The notes under the pieces were generated by a model. It ran no database searches. It had not been told where the DNA came from and worked only from the letters and a program-made list of their open reading frames with translations. The position numbers were made by a program, and so were the translations under genes. Below are positions 55,077 to 64,000 of a stretch of DNA of 64,000 nt, piece after piece (position 1 is the stretch's first letter; each line of letters begins with the position of its first letter). The stretch is from Asticcacaulis sp. MM231 (GTDB lineage: Bacteria; Pseudomonadota; Alphaproteobacteria; Caulobacterales; Caulobacteraceae), in the NCBI RefSeq assembly GCF_964186625.1, contig NZ_OZ075108.1:2572501-2636500 (forward strand), written 5' to 3'.

Positions 55077-55125
55077 ACCAAAGCGCAAGCCCTGGCTAAA
55101 GCCGGCCCGTTACCCCATCTTTAGG

Positions 55126-55467
55126 GCCTGTATGCAGGGCTATTTCAGAAACTGGCCATTTACGCGAGTGCAAGACCGGTAAGCGCTGGCAACGGCTCAG
55201 ATGACCACCTGGGTTTAGGACTTAATAACTGCCTGTGTCAGCTTAGATAGTCACGCGTCCTTATCTGGGCAATGTTACAGAGCCATGCCAATTACACCTT
55301 AGTACCACCCCCGCGCCTCATTTCAGCCCCAAAGCTGCCAAATCCTTACCGTTTTGTCGCAGCGTTTCGACACTGTCGTATAGACGACTTATTGGCGCCC
55401 TCCTGATTTTCCATGTTCCGGCCACCCGCCTGCCCGCCGCACGCGAACCCATTGGAAAACCGACGAC
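55126..55467. other. Gap before the autotransporter
   Basis: About 340 bases without a supportable gene, between the presumed IS110 edge and the autotransporter start. It should hold the autotransporter promoter; no clear -35/-10 pair or terminator was seen. Confidence 0.4.
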
Positions 55468-58400
55468 ATGCGCAAAAACAGCCTTCTGACCGCCACCGCC
55501 CTTGGGCTCGTTCTGGGTGGAGGCCTTATCCCCTTCACCGGTCAGGCACTCGCTGAAACCAGCATCTCTTCGTCGACGACAACTCCGCTGGTCACCAGCA
55601 CGACAGGCGATCTGACCGTTACCTCCGATGGCACGATCACCCTGACCAGCGGTACGGCCATTACGGTCGACAGCAACAACACCATGAGCTTCGCCGGCGC
55701 TATAGATATGTCAGAATCCGAATTCGGGCTCGACCGGCATCCTGATCACCGACTATGTCGATCGCACCGCTGCCCTCACCTTTACGGGCGACATTACGGT
55801 CACCGACGACTATACGGCTGAGGACACCACCAGCCTGGACGAATCCGAAGATGGCTATGTCGAAGCACCGTGGGCAGAGGGCACAGGCCGATACGGTATC
55901 CACTCCATCGGAACATCCCCGTTCGTGGGCGATATAGATATCGTCAGCGGCTCGGCGATCGATGTCGAGGGCAACGACTTTACGGAATCCGCTTCGAAAA
56001 CAATATAGACGGCGCCTTCACCTATGACGGCAGCATGACGCTGATCGGTGACAATTCGACCGGCATCTCGCTGGAAAAGGGCGTCACCGGCAACGTCTAT
56101 CTGTCGGGTTCAGTCACGGCCGTTGGCGAAAATGCCTCGGCTATCAAGATCACCGGCGATCTCGGCGGCAGCCTGCTGATCGATGGCACCTATACCGGCT
56201 ACGCCTACAGTTCGACCTCGGCGCTCAGCCAGGATGTCTACGACAACCTGATTCCGGCCAACAATCTGTTGCAGGCAGGCCCGCTCGTCACCATTGCCAG
56301 CAATGTCGCCAACGGCGTTTTACTCGGTTCGTCTGTAACCAGTGAAGATGACGACAATACCGACGAAGACGGCGATGGTCTAACCGACAGTGACCAAAGC
56401 ACGGCCGCCCTCGCACAGTATGGCAGCGCACCAGCGCTTGTCATCGGCTCAACAACCGAGGACATCACTCTGGGCGGCCTGACCTATACCTCAACCGCCA
56501 TAGATCCGCCCTCCGTCAACTATGGCCTGCTGATCCGCGGCAGCGTTGGGGCTTATGGCGTCCATCCGGGCATCACCTCCAATGCCCTGGTTATTGGCGG
56601 CACCGGCTATGCCACCACCATCGCCAATGGAATCGGCATAGAAGGCTCAGTGACCTCCACATCTTATGGAGGCGACACCACGGCGGTCTCGCTGCTCGAT
56701 GGCGCCACGACACCGGAACTCGATATCAATGGCGGCAGCATCAGCGCCACCACCACACGCTACCTCACCACCACAGAAGATGATGACGGTAATATCACGT
56801 CTTACACCGTCTCGAATGTCGGCAAGGCCACGGCGCTCAGCATCTCTTCCGGCGCCAGCCTGTCGACGGTCAATGTCTCTGCCAGTTCCGGCATCTACGC
56901 TTCCTCCAGTGGTTCTACGGGTAGCGCCACAGCCATCATTGATGCTTCAGGTACCCTTTCCACCATCACCAACAGTGGCGCGATCAGTGCCACCATAACC
57001 GCCACCGACGATGACGGCGACGATGTGACCGAGACCATTACCGGCACTGCGACCGCCATGGATCTCCGCGCCAACACCACCGGTGTCACCATCACCCAGG
57101 TCGATAACAATGCGACCGACAGCGATGACGATGAGGACATCGCCGCGCCCTATATCTACGGCAATATCCTTCTGGGTTCGGGTAACGATTCGATCTCGTC
57201 TTCCGGCGGCTATATCTACGGCAACATCGATTACGGCGCTGGCACCGGCAGCTTCACTCTGACCGATGACGCCATTTTCCTCGGCAAGATGACCTCGACC
57301 GGCGAGATCGCCATGAACATCGATTCAGGCGCCAGCGCAGGCCTGACCGCCGGCAGTTCAGTTTTGCTATCCAGTCTGCATGTCGGCGCCGACAGTACCC
57401 TGGCCCTGACACTTGGGGTCGACAATCCAGATACACCGATCCTTATCAATAGTGGGGCAGCGGTCTTTGATGACGATGCCCTTCTCTACCTGACGCTCGA
57501 CAAGATCCTGATCACACCGTCCACCTTCAAAGTGATGACCGCTTCGAGCTTTAGTCTCGGCAACATGACGACCTCGACGCTCGACGGCTATATTCCTTAT
57601 CTCTATCATGCCGACCTGGAGACCAATACGGCCGGCACTGAGCTTTACGCCAACTTCCGCCTCAAAACTCAGGAAGAAGCCGGCTATTCCGACAACCAGT
57701 ATAACGCTTTGAAGCCCATTCTGGCCATTGTGGCGCAGGATTCCGGTGCAGACAGCGCTCTTCTTAGCCAGACCACCAAGGCCAGTTTCGATCAGGTCTA
57801 TAACCAATACCTGCCGGACTATTCGGGTGAAAACCTGCTCAGTCTGTCCGTCGGCGCCTCAGCGCTCAACCGCTCCCTCGGCAACCTGACCGTTATCCCC
57901 GACAATAACGGCGGCCAGTACTGGCTCCAGGAATATGGCTTCAACACCAAGCGCGGCTATAGCGATACGGCGGGCTTCAGTTCAACAGGCTTCAGCTTCG
58001 CCGGCGGCCGGGAACGTCAGGTCTATGGCAACCAGATGGTCGGCGCCTACATGTCGCTGACCTCGTCATCGCCGAAAGACACCTTCGCCATCGGTAACGA
58101 AATCGCTTCGGTTTCAGATATTACCTTAGGTGGTTACTGGCGCCTTAACTCGGGCGCATTCAAGGGCTGGGCCCATGCCGGTGCCGGCTACGCCCAGTTC
58201 AAAACCACGCGCAATCTGCTAACCACCACGGTCAGCCACACCGCCATCGCCAAGTGGGACGGTTATTCGACCAGCGCCGGCGCCGGGGCGTCCTACGACC
58301 TTACCTCCGGCAAGCTCGGGGTCACACCGCAGGTGTTTATCGATTATTACGGCCTGAATGAAAGCAAGCACGCCGAATCGGGGGGCGGTGATTATTTCGA

Positions 58401-58725
58401 TCTGACGATCGATGAGCGCGAGGGCCATCTCCTGAGCTCGACCGCGCAAGTCAATGTCAGCTATAAGACTGGAATGATCAAGCCAGAGCTATGGCTCGGC
58501 TATAAACAGAACATCTCGGCCACGCTGGCCGATACCGTGGCCAGTTTCGCCAGCGGCGATCCCTTCACCCTCAGCGGCGGCAATATCGAAGGCGGCGGGC
58601 CTGTGGCCGGTTTCCGTATCTCGGCTGATAACCCCTACAGCTATTTCGCCATAGAAGCCGCATACGAGAAGACCGACGCCTATACCAACACTTCGATCTC
58701 GCTGCGCACACGGTTCCAGTTCTAG
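55468..58725 (+). CDS. Autotransporter with beta-barrel domain (two frame breaks)
   Basis: Repaired length about 1085 residues. The signal peptide (to about GQALAE) leads into a Ser/Thr/Gly/Asp-rich passenger of repeated short beta-helix units (TTPLVTSTTGDLTVTS, GGSISATTTRYL, GNILLGSGNDSISSSG). The last 280 residues form the autotransporter barrel with the GQYWLQEYG segment and a final RTRFQF. Breaks: an extra C at 55718-55719 and a missing T at 55979-55981, which restore one frame overall. The passenger would be displayed or shed outside the cell. No catalytic motif was recognised. Confidence 0.83.
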
Positions 58726-59436
58726 GTGGACGCTGGGGAGGCACGCATCCTTTTCATACGGACCGGCCGTGGCGGCCAGCCGGTTCCGGCGACCGAGCTT
58801 TGCGACGCCGGTTTCGATCTCGATGTCGTCTATCTCAACGAGCGCCATCATGAGAGCCCGGCCGGACGCTTCCATCTGGCTGTGCTTGATTTTCCTAACC
58901 GACACGATACCGACCTGTCGATCACCCAGGCTACCAAGTCCTGGGTGGCGCCGGCGCCGCTGATCATTGTCAGCGATAGGGCCGACGCCATTGACCGTAT
59001 CATAGGCCTTGAACTGGGCGCCGACGATTTCATGGCCAAGCCGTTCAATCCGCGCGAACTGGTGGCGCGCATCCGCACCATCCTGCGCAGCCGCTATAAG
59101 GCACCGGAGCGCCATGCCCTCAGTCGTTTTTTTGGCTGGACACTCGATAACTCCCGCCGCCTGCTGACGCATGAGGATGGCACAGTGCTCAGGCTGTCGC
59201 CTAATGAATACCGCGTCATACGGCTGTTTCTCGATCGCGCCGGTTACACCCTGACGCGGCAGGATATCCAGGTGCACCTCACGTCGGACGGCGAACTTGC
59301 CATGCCTTCACGTGGCGTCGACCTGCTTGTCAACCGCCTGCGCGCCAAATTGTTTGAACAGTCACCGTTCGATATTATCCAGACGGTCCACGGCAAGGGG
59401 TATCGAATGCGCGTTAAGGAAGACTATTCCGGATAA
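58726..59436 (+). CDS. OmpR-family response regulator with atypical receiver
   Basis: 236 residues from a GTG directly after the autotransporter stop. The receiver keeps Asp55 in AVLDFPNR, Ser83 and Lys105, but the N-terminal acidic pair is missing (ILFIRTGRGG), so phosphorylation and magnesium binding are doubtful. The C-terminal winged helix (LSPNEYRVIRLFLD, NRLRAKLFEQ, VHGKGYRM) is complete and should bind DNA. It could be regulated by a ligand or by partner binding. It likely controls the autotransporter operon. Confidence 0.88.
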   Translation: MDAGEARILFIRTGRGGQPVPATELCDAGFDLDVVYLNERHHESPAGRFHLAVLDFPNRHDTDLSITQATKSWVAPAPLIIVSDRADAIDRIIGLELGADDFMAKPFNPRELVARIRTILRSRYKAPERHALSRFFGWTLDNSRRLLTHEDGTVLRLSPNEYRVIRLFLDRAGYTLTRQDIQVHLTSDGELAMPSRGVDLLVNRLRAKLFEQSPFDIIQTVHGKGYRMRVKEDYSG

Positions 59437-61141
59437 AACACATAAACCGTAGCCTCTGCCTTGACCGGCTTGCTCCTGGCCACCACCTCACCCGCCGTCA
59501 CCGGCACCGGATCGCCGGCGCGGAAATGGCCAATCTCGGTTTCCAGATTCCCCGTCTTCTGCGTCACCCGAAACGTCGTCACCCCCGGCCATTGCAGGCT
59601 GAAACTGTGCGTTCGCGATGCCAGGGTGCGCGTATCGGCCACCTTGTTCGGATCGAGCCCGCAATAGCATGAGGGATCGCCGGTCACGGTCGACTGAAGG
59701 CTGCGGCCATCCATCTTGTAGGTCCGCGTTTTCACATCGACATCAGGATTGAGCGTCAGTTCGATCCGTCCGCCCTCACCTTTCATCAACTCATAAAGAC
59801 CGCTGCCATCATAGGTCGCCACCGATGAGGTGCCCACGCCCACCACGCGCTTGAGATCGGGGGAAACCTTCGGCGCCAAAGCCGCCGGAATACTGCGGCT
59901 GTACATCAGGGTGTCATCATCATTATAGATCGCCACGTCGCTGGAAAACGACGTCGTGGTGTGGCCGAAGCTATGAGTATCGCTATCGGCGAACGGCTCT
60001 TTCAACGCGCCATCGCGGAAGGTTTCACCGGCGATCATAAAGGCGACGGTGCGCTCCGGCGTATAGAGCCAGTTGAGATAATGACGCGGCCACACCACGT
60101 TCTTGTCGGCCTCAACCGCCATATCATATTGAAATTGCGCCGCCACCTGCACGCCATTGGAGCGCATCTGCGCCGACAGGTTCGGGTAGACATAGGCTTT
60201 CTGCGTGCCCGGCGCATCCCATTCATAGACCACATCGGCCTTGCGCTTGCCGGGATCATCGAGCGTGCCCGGCCGGCGATGCCGGACATGCGAAACTGCG
60301 GTTCGGCGGACGGATTTTCAGCAAAGGGATAGGTTTTCCAGTAGGCTTCGCTGGTATAGCCTGTGTGCTCAAGGAACTGCGCCTTGCTGCCGCGGATCGC
60401 GGCTAAAATATTCGGATTTCGTGGCCCCTGGCCGTTGTCCGATTCGGTCTTGTCCCAACCCCAGGTGCTCCAGCCGACCAGATGCGGCACGCCGCCAGGC
60501 ACCTTTTCGCCTTCGCGCACGGCAAATATCAGCCGGTTGATCAGGCCTTCGCGGATATAGCCTTCATCGTAAGGCCCCAGATTGTAGGCGCCCTTCGGAT
60601 CTGTGCGGTAAGGCGGCTCGTTCATCAGGCCGATCAGGCCAAGACCCGGTTCGGCGCCATAGGCGCGGCCGCGTCCCTCATCGAGATAGCCGTTGGTGTG
60701 GCGCAGCAGATTGACGACAAAGGCCGCTTCCTGGTCGATGATATTGCGGTCGGAAGTAAACGCCGTCCCTTCCCATTCCTGTCCCTAAAAGCGTTCCGGC
60801 AGGGCGATATCGCTCATCAGCACATGGATGCGGATCAGGTTGACGCCCATCTTTTGCAGATCATCAAGATCGCGATCGATGACCTCGCGCTTGACATCGG
60901 TGACGCCGATATCCTGAAACAGGGGGCGTTTGAGCGGCTGGATATCTCCGCCCTTGCCTTTGTAGACAGCGAAATACTGGTAGCTGCCGCCGAGGTAGTT
61001 GACGCCAAACAGACGCACCTCCGGCGAGGCGTCAGAATACATACGACCGGTGTCAGGATTGAGCTTGAGCTGCGGCAGGTCCGCCGCCATGGCTGGAATG
61101 GCGAATAAGACCAACAGCCCTGTGACAAAACTCTTTAACAT
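59424..61141 (-). pseudogene. Glycoside hydrolase (GH5-like), degraded
   Basis: The gene starts with a signal peptide (KSFVTGLLVLFAIPAMAA) and the first barrel strands (VRLFGVNYLGG, MGVNLIRIHV). At 60785-60787 there is an in-frame TAG. The same frame then resumes with the later GH5 strands (IIDQEAAFVVNLLRHTN, GLMNEPPY), so a stretch of about 60-80 residues seems to be missing at the stop. Near 60270 a further one-base loss (in GGG) shifts the frame to the C-terminal region (DVVYEWDAPG, MIAGETF). It is therefore not expected to make an active enzyme; its 3' end overlaps the converging regulator by 13 bases. Confidence 0.78.
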
Positions 61142-61252
61142 CCCTGCCTCGTGGTTTGTGCCTGAGAGGTTTACTTAGCACAGCCGACAGCAAAGTGTAG
61201 CTTCAGACTAAGCATCTTGCCTCACCAGACCTGCGAGCGGCTTTTTCCTTGC

Positions 61253-62563
61253 CTAATACAGATCGCGACGGTAGCGCCCCGAGACCTTGGCATCATCAAC
61301 CCAGGCCTGCCCCATGATGCCGGCCAGCGCGTTTTCGACCTCGCGCCCCATGGCAAGACCACCGCAGCACATAAGCCCGCCTTCATGGCCCAGCCAGTCC
61401 TTGATGGCTGCACCAGACGCTGCCACAACCGCCTGAACGTAGCGGCCTTCGCCCTCATCCGGACGTGAGAAGGCGATGTCGAGCCCCTGCAATGTGCCCT
61501 CTTCGCGCCATACCATCATGGCCTCCGTCAGCGCACCATCATGAAGCGGATGGCGCTCACCATAGATCAGCCAGACAGGCCGGCCTATTTTGGCGGCTTG
61601 CAGAATATGCGCGCGCAAGCCCGCCAGTCCCGAACCGGCGCCGATCAGCAACAGCGGCCCCTCGCCTTCCGGCGCATGGAAGTTGCGGTGCGACTTGAGC
61701 CTTAGTGGCAGGCTGTCGCCGGCTTGCAGCCCGTGGATCAGTAAACCCGAACCATCACCATAACTGCCATCCGTTTTAATAACCTCACGGACATAGAGAT
61801 CGAGGTGGCCCTCTTCCGGCAGGCTGGCCACCGAATAATCACGGCGATGCCCCTGTGGTGTGACAATCTCTATCAGATCACCCGCCTGCCATGACAGCAC
61901 CTGATCCGACATGAACCTCAGATGATACAAAGGATTGTCACCGAGCGGATTGAGGCGGGTGCGCTGCTCCATTCGCCACGGCACACCGGCCTCGGTGGCG
62001 CTATTTCCCTTGCCGCCGAGCGCATGGATCAGTTCGTCCCATCGTTTCAGGGCTGCAGCGTCCAGATCATCGACCTCGATCAAGGACTGAGCCTTTCCCC
62101 CGCACACCACCAGCCAGTCGAATACCCGGCGTCCAAAAGCACAAAACTGATCATAGTTGCGGTCGCCAAGCGCCAGCACGGCCACGCTCTGACCAGACAG
62201 ATCAGGTCTGTCCTGCATCAGGCTTTGCGCAAAGCGCAGGCCTTCGTCCGGCGCATCGCCTTCGCCGGTGGTCGAGATCACGCACAAAATCGTTTTGGCC
62301 GCCTGTAACTGCGCCACAGTGACCTGCGCGATCGAAAACGCCTGAGCGTCCCGCCCACCCGCCAGCAAGGCTTTGGCGCTGTTACGCGCAATCTCTTCGG
62401 CCTGACCGGTTTGAGACGCATAGAGCACGAGATAGTCGCTGGTCGCTGTCGTGCGCTTTCGGCCTTTAAGCCCCGCCCACAAACAGACCAGTCCGAACGC
62501 CGCCGCCGAGCCGTAAGCCCATGCCAGCCGCGTCGGATCGTCCGTTAGGGTCTCCCAAATCAT
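61253..62563 (-). CDS. Membrane-anchored flavodoxin/NAD(P)H reductase (sulfite-reductase-flavoprotein-like)
   Basis: 436 residues. A short N-terminal membrane helix (about 14-32) precedes a flavodoxin domain (VLYASQTGQAEEIARNSA, STTGEGDAPDE, ALGDRNYDQFC) and a ferredoxin-reductase-type FAD/NADPH module (RRDYSVAS, LIGAGSGLAGLR, YGERHP). It should move electrons from NADPH to a membrane partner. It is coupled by four bases to apbE and forms an operon with the PepSY gene, with a Fur-like box upstream, consistent with iron reduction. Confidence 0.88.
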   Translation of the reverse strand: MIWETLTDDPTRLAWAYGSAAAFGLVCLWAGLKGRKRTTATSDYLVLYASQTGQAEEIARNSAKALLAGGRDAQAFSIAQVTVAQLQAAKTILCVISTTGEGDAPDEGLRFAQSLMQDRPDLSGQSVAVLALGDRNYDQFCAFGRRVFDWLVVCGGKAQSLIEVDDLDAAALKRWDELIHALGGKGNSATEAGVPWRMEQRTRLNPLGDNPLYHLRFMSDQVLSWQAGDLIEIVTPQGHRRDYSVASLPEEGHLDLYVREVIKTDGSYGDGSGLLIHGLQAGDSLPLRLKSHRNFHAPEGEGPLLLIGAGSGLAGLRAHILQAAKIGRPVWLIYGERHPLHDGALTEAMMVWREEGTLQGLDIAFSRPDEGEGRYVQAVVAASGAAIKDWLGHEGGLMCCGGLAMGREVENALAGIMGQAWVDDAKVSGRYRRDLY

Positions 62564-63103
62564 AGCCAGCCCTCCAGACGCGGACTGCGCACAGCACGAA
62601 GGCCGTTATGCAAGGTCTCGGCACGCACCCACAGCAGACAGGGAATTTCGTGTTGCCGGGTAAACTCGATCGCCCGTTCTTCGCCCATCACCATCAGGGC
62701 TGTGGCCAGGGCGTCGGCGCGCCAGCACTGCGGATCGAATACCGTAACGCTGACGATATCTGAGCGGGTCGGCGCTTAAGGCCGCGATCTCCAGCGCATG
62801 CCCCACCACAGTGCGCAGGAAGTCCGGCAGATTCACAAAAGTGCCAGCGGGCGCGAGATTAAAGCGTGTCAGGTCGAAGTCGATACGATCGGGACTCATC
62901 TCTTTATCGATGCGGTCCAGCACGGCCTGACAGCGAACATCAAGCCCTTCCGTCGCCGTATCGGCATAGAGCGCGATCGACCAGGTGGTGGCGAAGGCCT
63001 TGCCCTTCAAATCCATGCGCCGCGCCTGCGGATACAGGTCCGGCGCCTCGTCGAGATCGGGGATCAGCACGTGGCGATCCAGAGTATAGGCCGGCGGGGT
63101 CAT
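62560..63103 (-). pseudogene. apbE: FAD:protein FMN transferase ApbE, truncated in the middle
   Basis: The start overlaps the PepSY stop (ATGA). The N-terminal half runs to the ALEIAALSA motif, then jumps into another frame with SVTVFDPQCWRADALATAL, which is the C-terminal ApbE region. About 120 residues between them, including the GGDL and magnesium/FAD sites, are absent. ApbE attaches FMN covalently to threonine of partner proteins. Only about 180 codons are present against roughly 300 in the family, so function is unlikely. It may be an assembly collapse. Confidence 0.78.
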
Positions 63104-63735
63104 CAGGCGTGAACAAACAGCAGGAAGAGGATGAAGGGCGCCAGCAAACCGAACGCCACCAGCGGCCAGGTGATACGGCGCCCTTTGGAATAGAGCCACA
63201 AAAGGCCAAGGCCGGTGATCGAAAAGACGACGCTGGCTACGGCGATCAGGTCAATGAACAGCGACCATACCGCCCCGGAATGACGGCCCTTGTGCAGATC
63301 GTTAAGCACGGCAATGACGCCGCGATCCGTGCGTTCATAAACGATATGGCCGTCATGACGATCGATGGTCATGGTGGCGTCGATGCCCGGCTGCGGCATG
63401 GCGAGATAGATTTCATCGTCATCGACATCGGGGGCGGACTTGCCAACATCGACGCCGGTCGCGGTTTTGATTACCGCGGTTTGCGCAAAGGTCAGCGGTG
63501 TCTTGTCGGCAACGCTCGCCATGGCGGCAAGGCCCTCGGCCGTCAGGTCTTTCTCTATCGTAACAATCTGCGGCTTAGCTTCGATCTGGCTGGCGTGATT
63601 GAGCGTGAAACCGGTGACGGCAAAAAGCGCCAGCCCCATCAGCGAAATGGCCGAACTGATCCAGTGCCACTGGCGCAACTGATTACGCCAGAAGGTGCCC
63701 CAGAAGGAGGGAGAGGTTGTTGGAGAACCGGGCAT
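63103..63735 (-). CDS. PepSY-associated membrane protein
   Basis: 210 residues with three hydrophobic segments: one after the N-terminal RQWHWISSAISLMGL, and two near the C-terminus (SLFIDLIAVASVVFSITGLGLLW, PLVAFGLLAPFILFLLF). Between them lies a periplasmic PepSY-like region. Such proteins carry haem or flavin and pass electrons across the membrane to ferric siderophores together with ApbE-modified and flavodoxin-reductase partners. It is the first gene of this operon behind a Fur-like box. Confidence 0.85.
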   Translation of the reverse strand: MPGSPTTSPSFWGTFWRNQLRQWHWISSAISLMGLALFAVTGFTLNHASQIEAKPQIVTIEKDLTAEGLAAMASVADKTPLTFAQTAVIKTATGVDVGKSAPDVDDDEIYLAMPQPGIDATMTIDRHDGHIVYERTDRGVIAVLNDLHKGRHSGAVWSLFIDLIAVASVVFSITGLGLLWLYSKGRRITWPLVAFGLLAPFILFLLFVHA

Positions 63736-63754
63736 GGAACAACGCGTACCGTCA

Positions 63755-63773
63755 GTATTTGATAATCATTCTC
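63755..63773. promoter_or_regulatory. Fur-like box before the PepSY-apbE-reductase operon
   Basis: GTATTTGATAATCATTCTC matches the 19-base Fur consensus at 14 positions; the right half GATAATCATTCTC matches 12 of 13. It lies 20 bases upstream of the PepSY start, where bound Fur-Fe would block transcription. This indicates iron-repressed expression. Confidence 0.6.
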
Positions 63774-63876
63774 ACCTAGCAAACTCTATGGGCAGTTACA
63801 AGCTTTCCGGTGCTTTATTCATGCACAGGTGGCCTTTAGATGGGTCTGGTCAGGGATTTAACAACAAAAGCCGGCT

Positions 63877-64000
63877 TTATCGCTCCAGCTTGGCCGCCAG
63901 AATGATCGAGGTTGTAGTGCGTTCCACACCATCGAGCAGACCGATCCGGTTGATCAGCTCGTTCATCTCTATACTGTCGGCGGCTTCAACCAGCACGATA
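63877..64000 (-). CDS. Lrp/AsnC-family regulator, C-terminal part
   Basis: The last 40 codons before a TAA read IVLVEAADSIEMNELINRIG and LLDGVERTTTSIILAAKLER, which match the end of the RAM (ligand-binding) domain of Lrp/AsnC regulators. The rest of the gene lies beyond the window edge. A palindrome AAAGCCGGCTTT overlaps its stop. Confidence 0.78.
   Translation of the reverse strand, partial: IVLVEAADSIEMNELINRIGLLDGVERTTTSIILAAKLER

Larger units (their letters stand above)
53839..55125 (-). mobile_element. IS110-family insertion sequence (ends tentative)
   Basis: A DEDD transposase flanked by non-coding stretches of about 115 and 125 bases. The direct repeat ATCTTTAGG occurs at 53839-53847 and 55117-55125, the best candidates for the element borders, though IS110 elements do not make true target duplications and the exact edges cannot be fixed. 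Total about 1.28 kb, fitting the family. Confidence 0.7.

Noticed and set aside
1..64000. tRNA, rRNA or CRISPR arrays
   Set aside because: No cloverleaf, rRNA core sequence or regularly spaced repeats were seen in any intergenic stretch.

Overview
This is a chromosomal segment from a stalked alphaproteobacterium of the order Caulobacterales. The base composition is moderately GC-rich, clearly lower than I would expect for Caulobacter or Brevundimonas, so Asticcacaulis is the most likely genus (inference). Lineage markers seen here are the holdfast-anchoring locus hfaABD, a TipF-type degenerate EAL flagellar regulator, a CheZ/CheY pair, the BamF-type DUF3035 lipoprotein beside ileS-lspA, and small conserved alphaproteobacterial families (DUF4170, DUF2093). 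No rRNA, tRNA or CRISPR array was seen.

Layout. 0-4 kb: a rhomboid protease, then hfaA-hfaB-hfaD with a terminator. 4-15 kb: an M16 peptidase, a secreted low-complexity protein, a PAS protein, polyphosphate kinase 2, a Cys-cluster protein, ubiA, an RsiV-like lipoprotein, a methyltransferase, a VOC protein and a Sel1/TonB-like protein. 15-19 kb: ubiD and a membrane GGDEF-EAL enzyme. 19-27 kb: pmbA-cysQ-DUF4170, then a tyrosine-phosphatase-like protein divergent from a tightly overlapping envelope operon (MsbA-like ABC exporter, lysophospholipid acyltransferase, kdtA, lpxK) that should complete and flip lipid A/Kdo. 27-36 kb: a GH5 enzyme, small unknowns, purD, a hybrid histidine kinase, xseA, an esterase, DUF2093 and an M23 peptidase. 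37-42 kb: a motility/signalling block (single-domain receiver, tipF, HAD phosphatase, GNAT, cheZ-cheY). 42-50 kb: MaoC hydratase, ribF, GyrI-like, a PQQ sugar dehydrogenase, ileS, lspA and a DUF3035 lipoprotein. 50-55 kb: a mobile-element cluster of IS630 and IS701 elements butted together at a CTAG, a secreted methyltransferase, and an IS110-family element with strongly structured non-coding ends. 55-64 kb: an autotransporter followed with no gap by an atypical OmpR-type regulator, a decayed glycoside hydrolase, and an iron-type operon (PepSY membrane protein, ApbE, flavodoxin reductase) behind a Fur-like box. The window ends inside an Lrp/AsnC regulator.

Frames are broken by one base in at least nine places (hfaA, the M16 peptidase, ubiA, kdtA, the hybrid kinase twice, the autotransporter twice, the glycoside hydrolase), most of them in short homopolymers. 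Since ubiA and kdtA should be needed by the cell, many of these are probably read errors. The glycoside hydrolase (nonsense codon plus a missing segment) and apbE (missing middle) look worse than simple read errors.

The observations I rate most interesting are the CheZ homologue with three CheY-docking-like peptides, the structured ends of the IS110 element (possible guide/bridge RNA), the autotransporter with its adjacent receiver lacking the acidic pocket, and the geometry of the IS630/IS701 junction.
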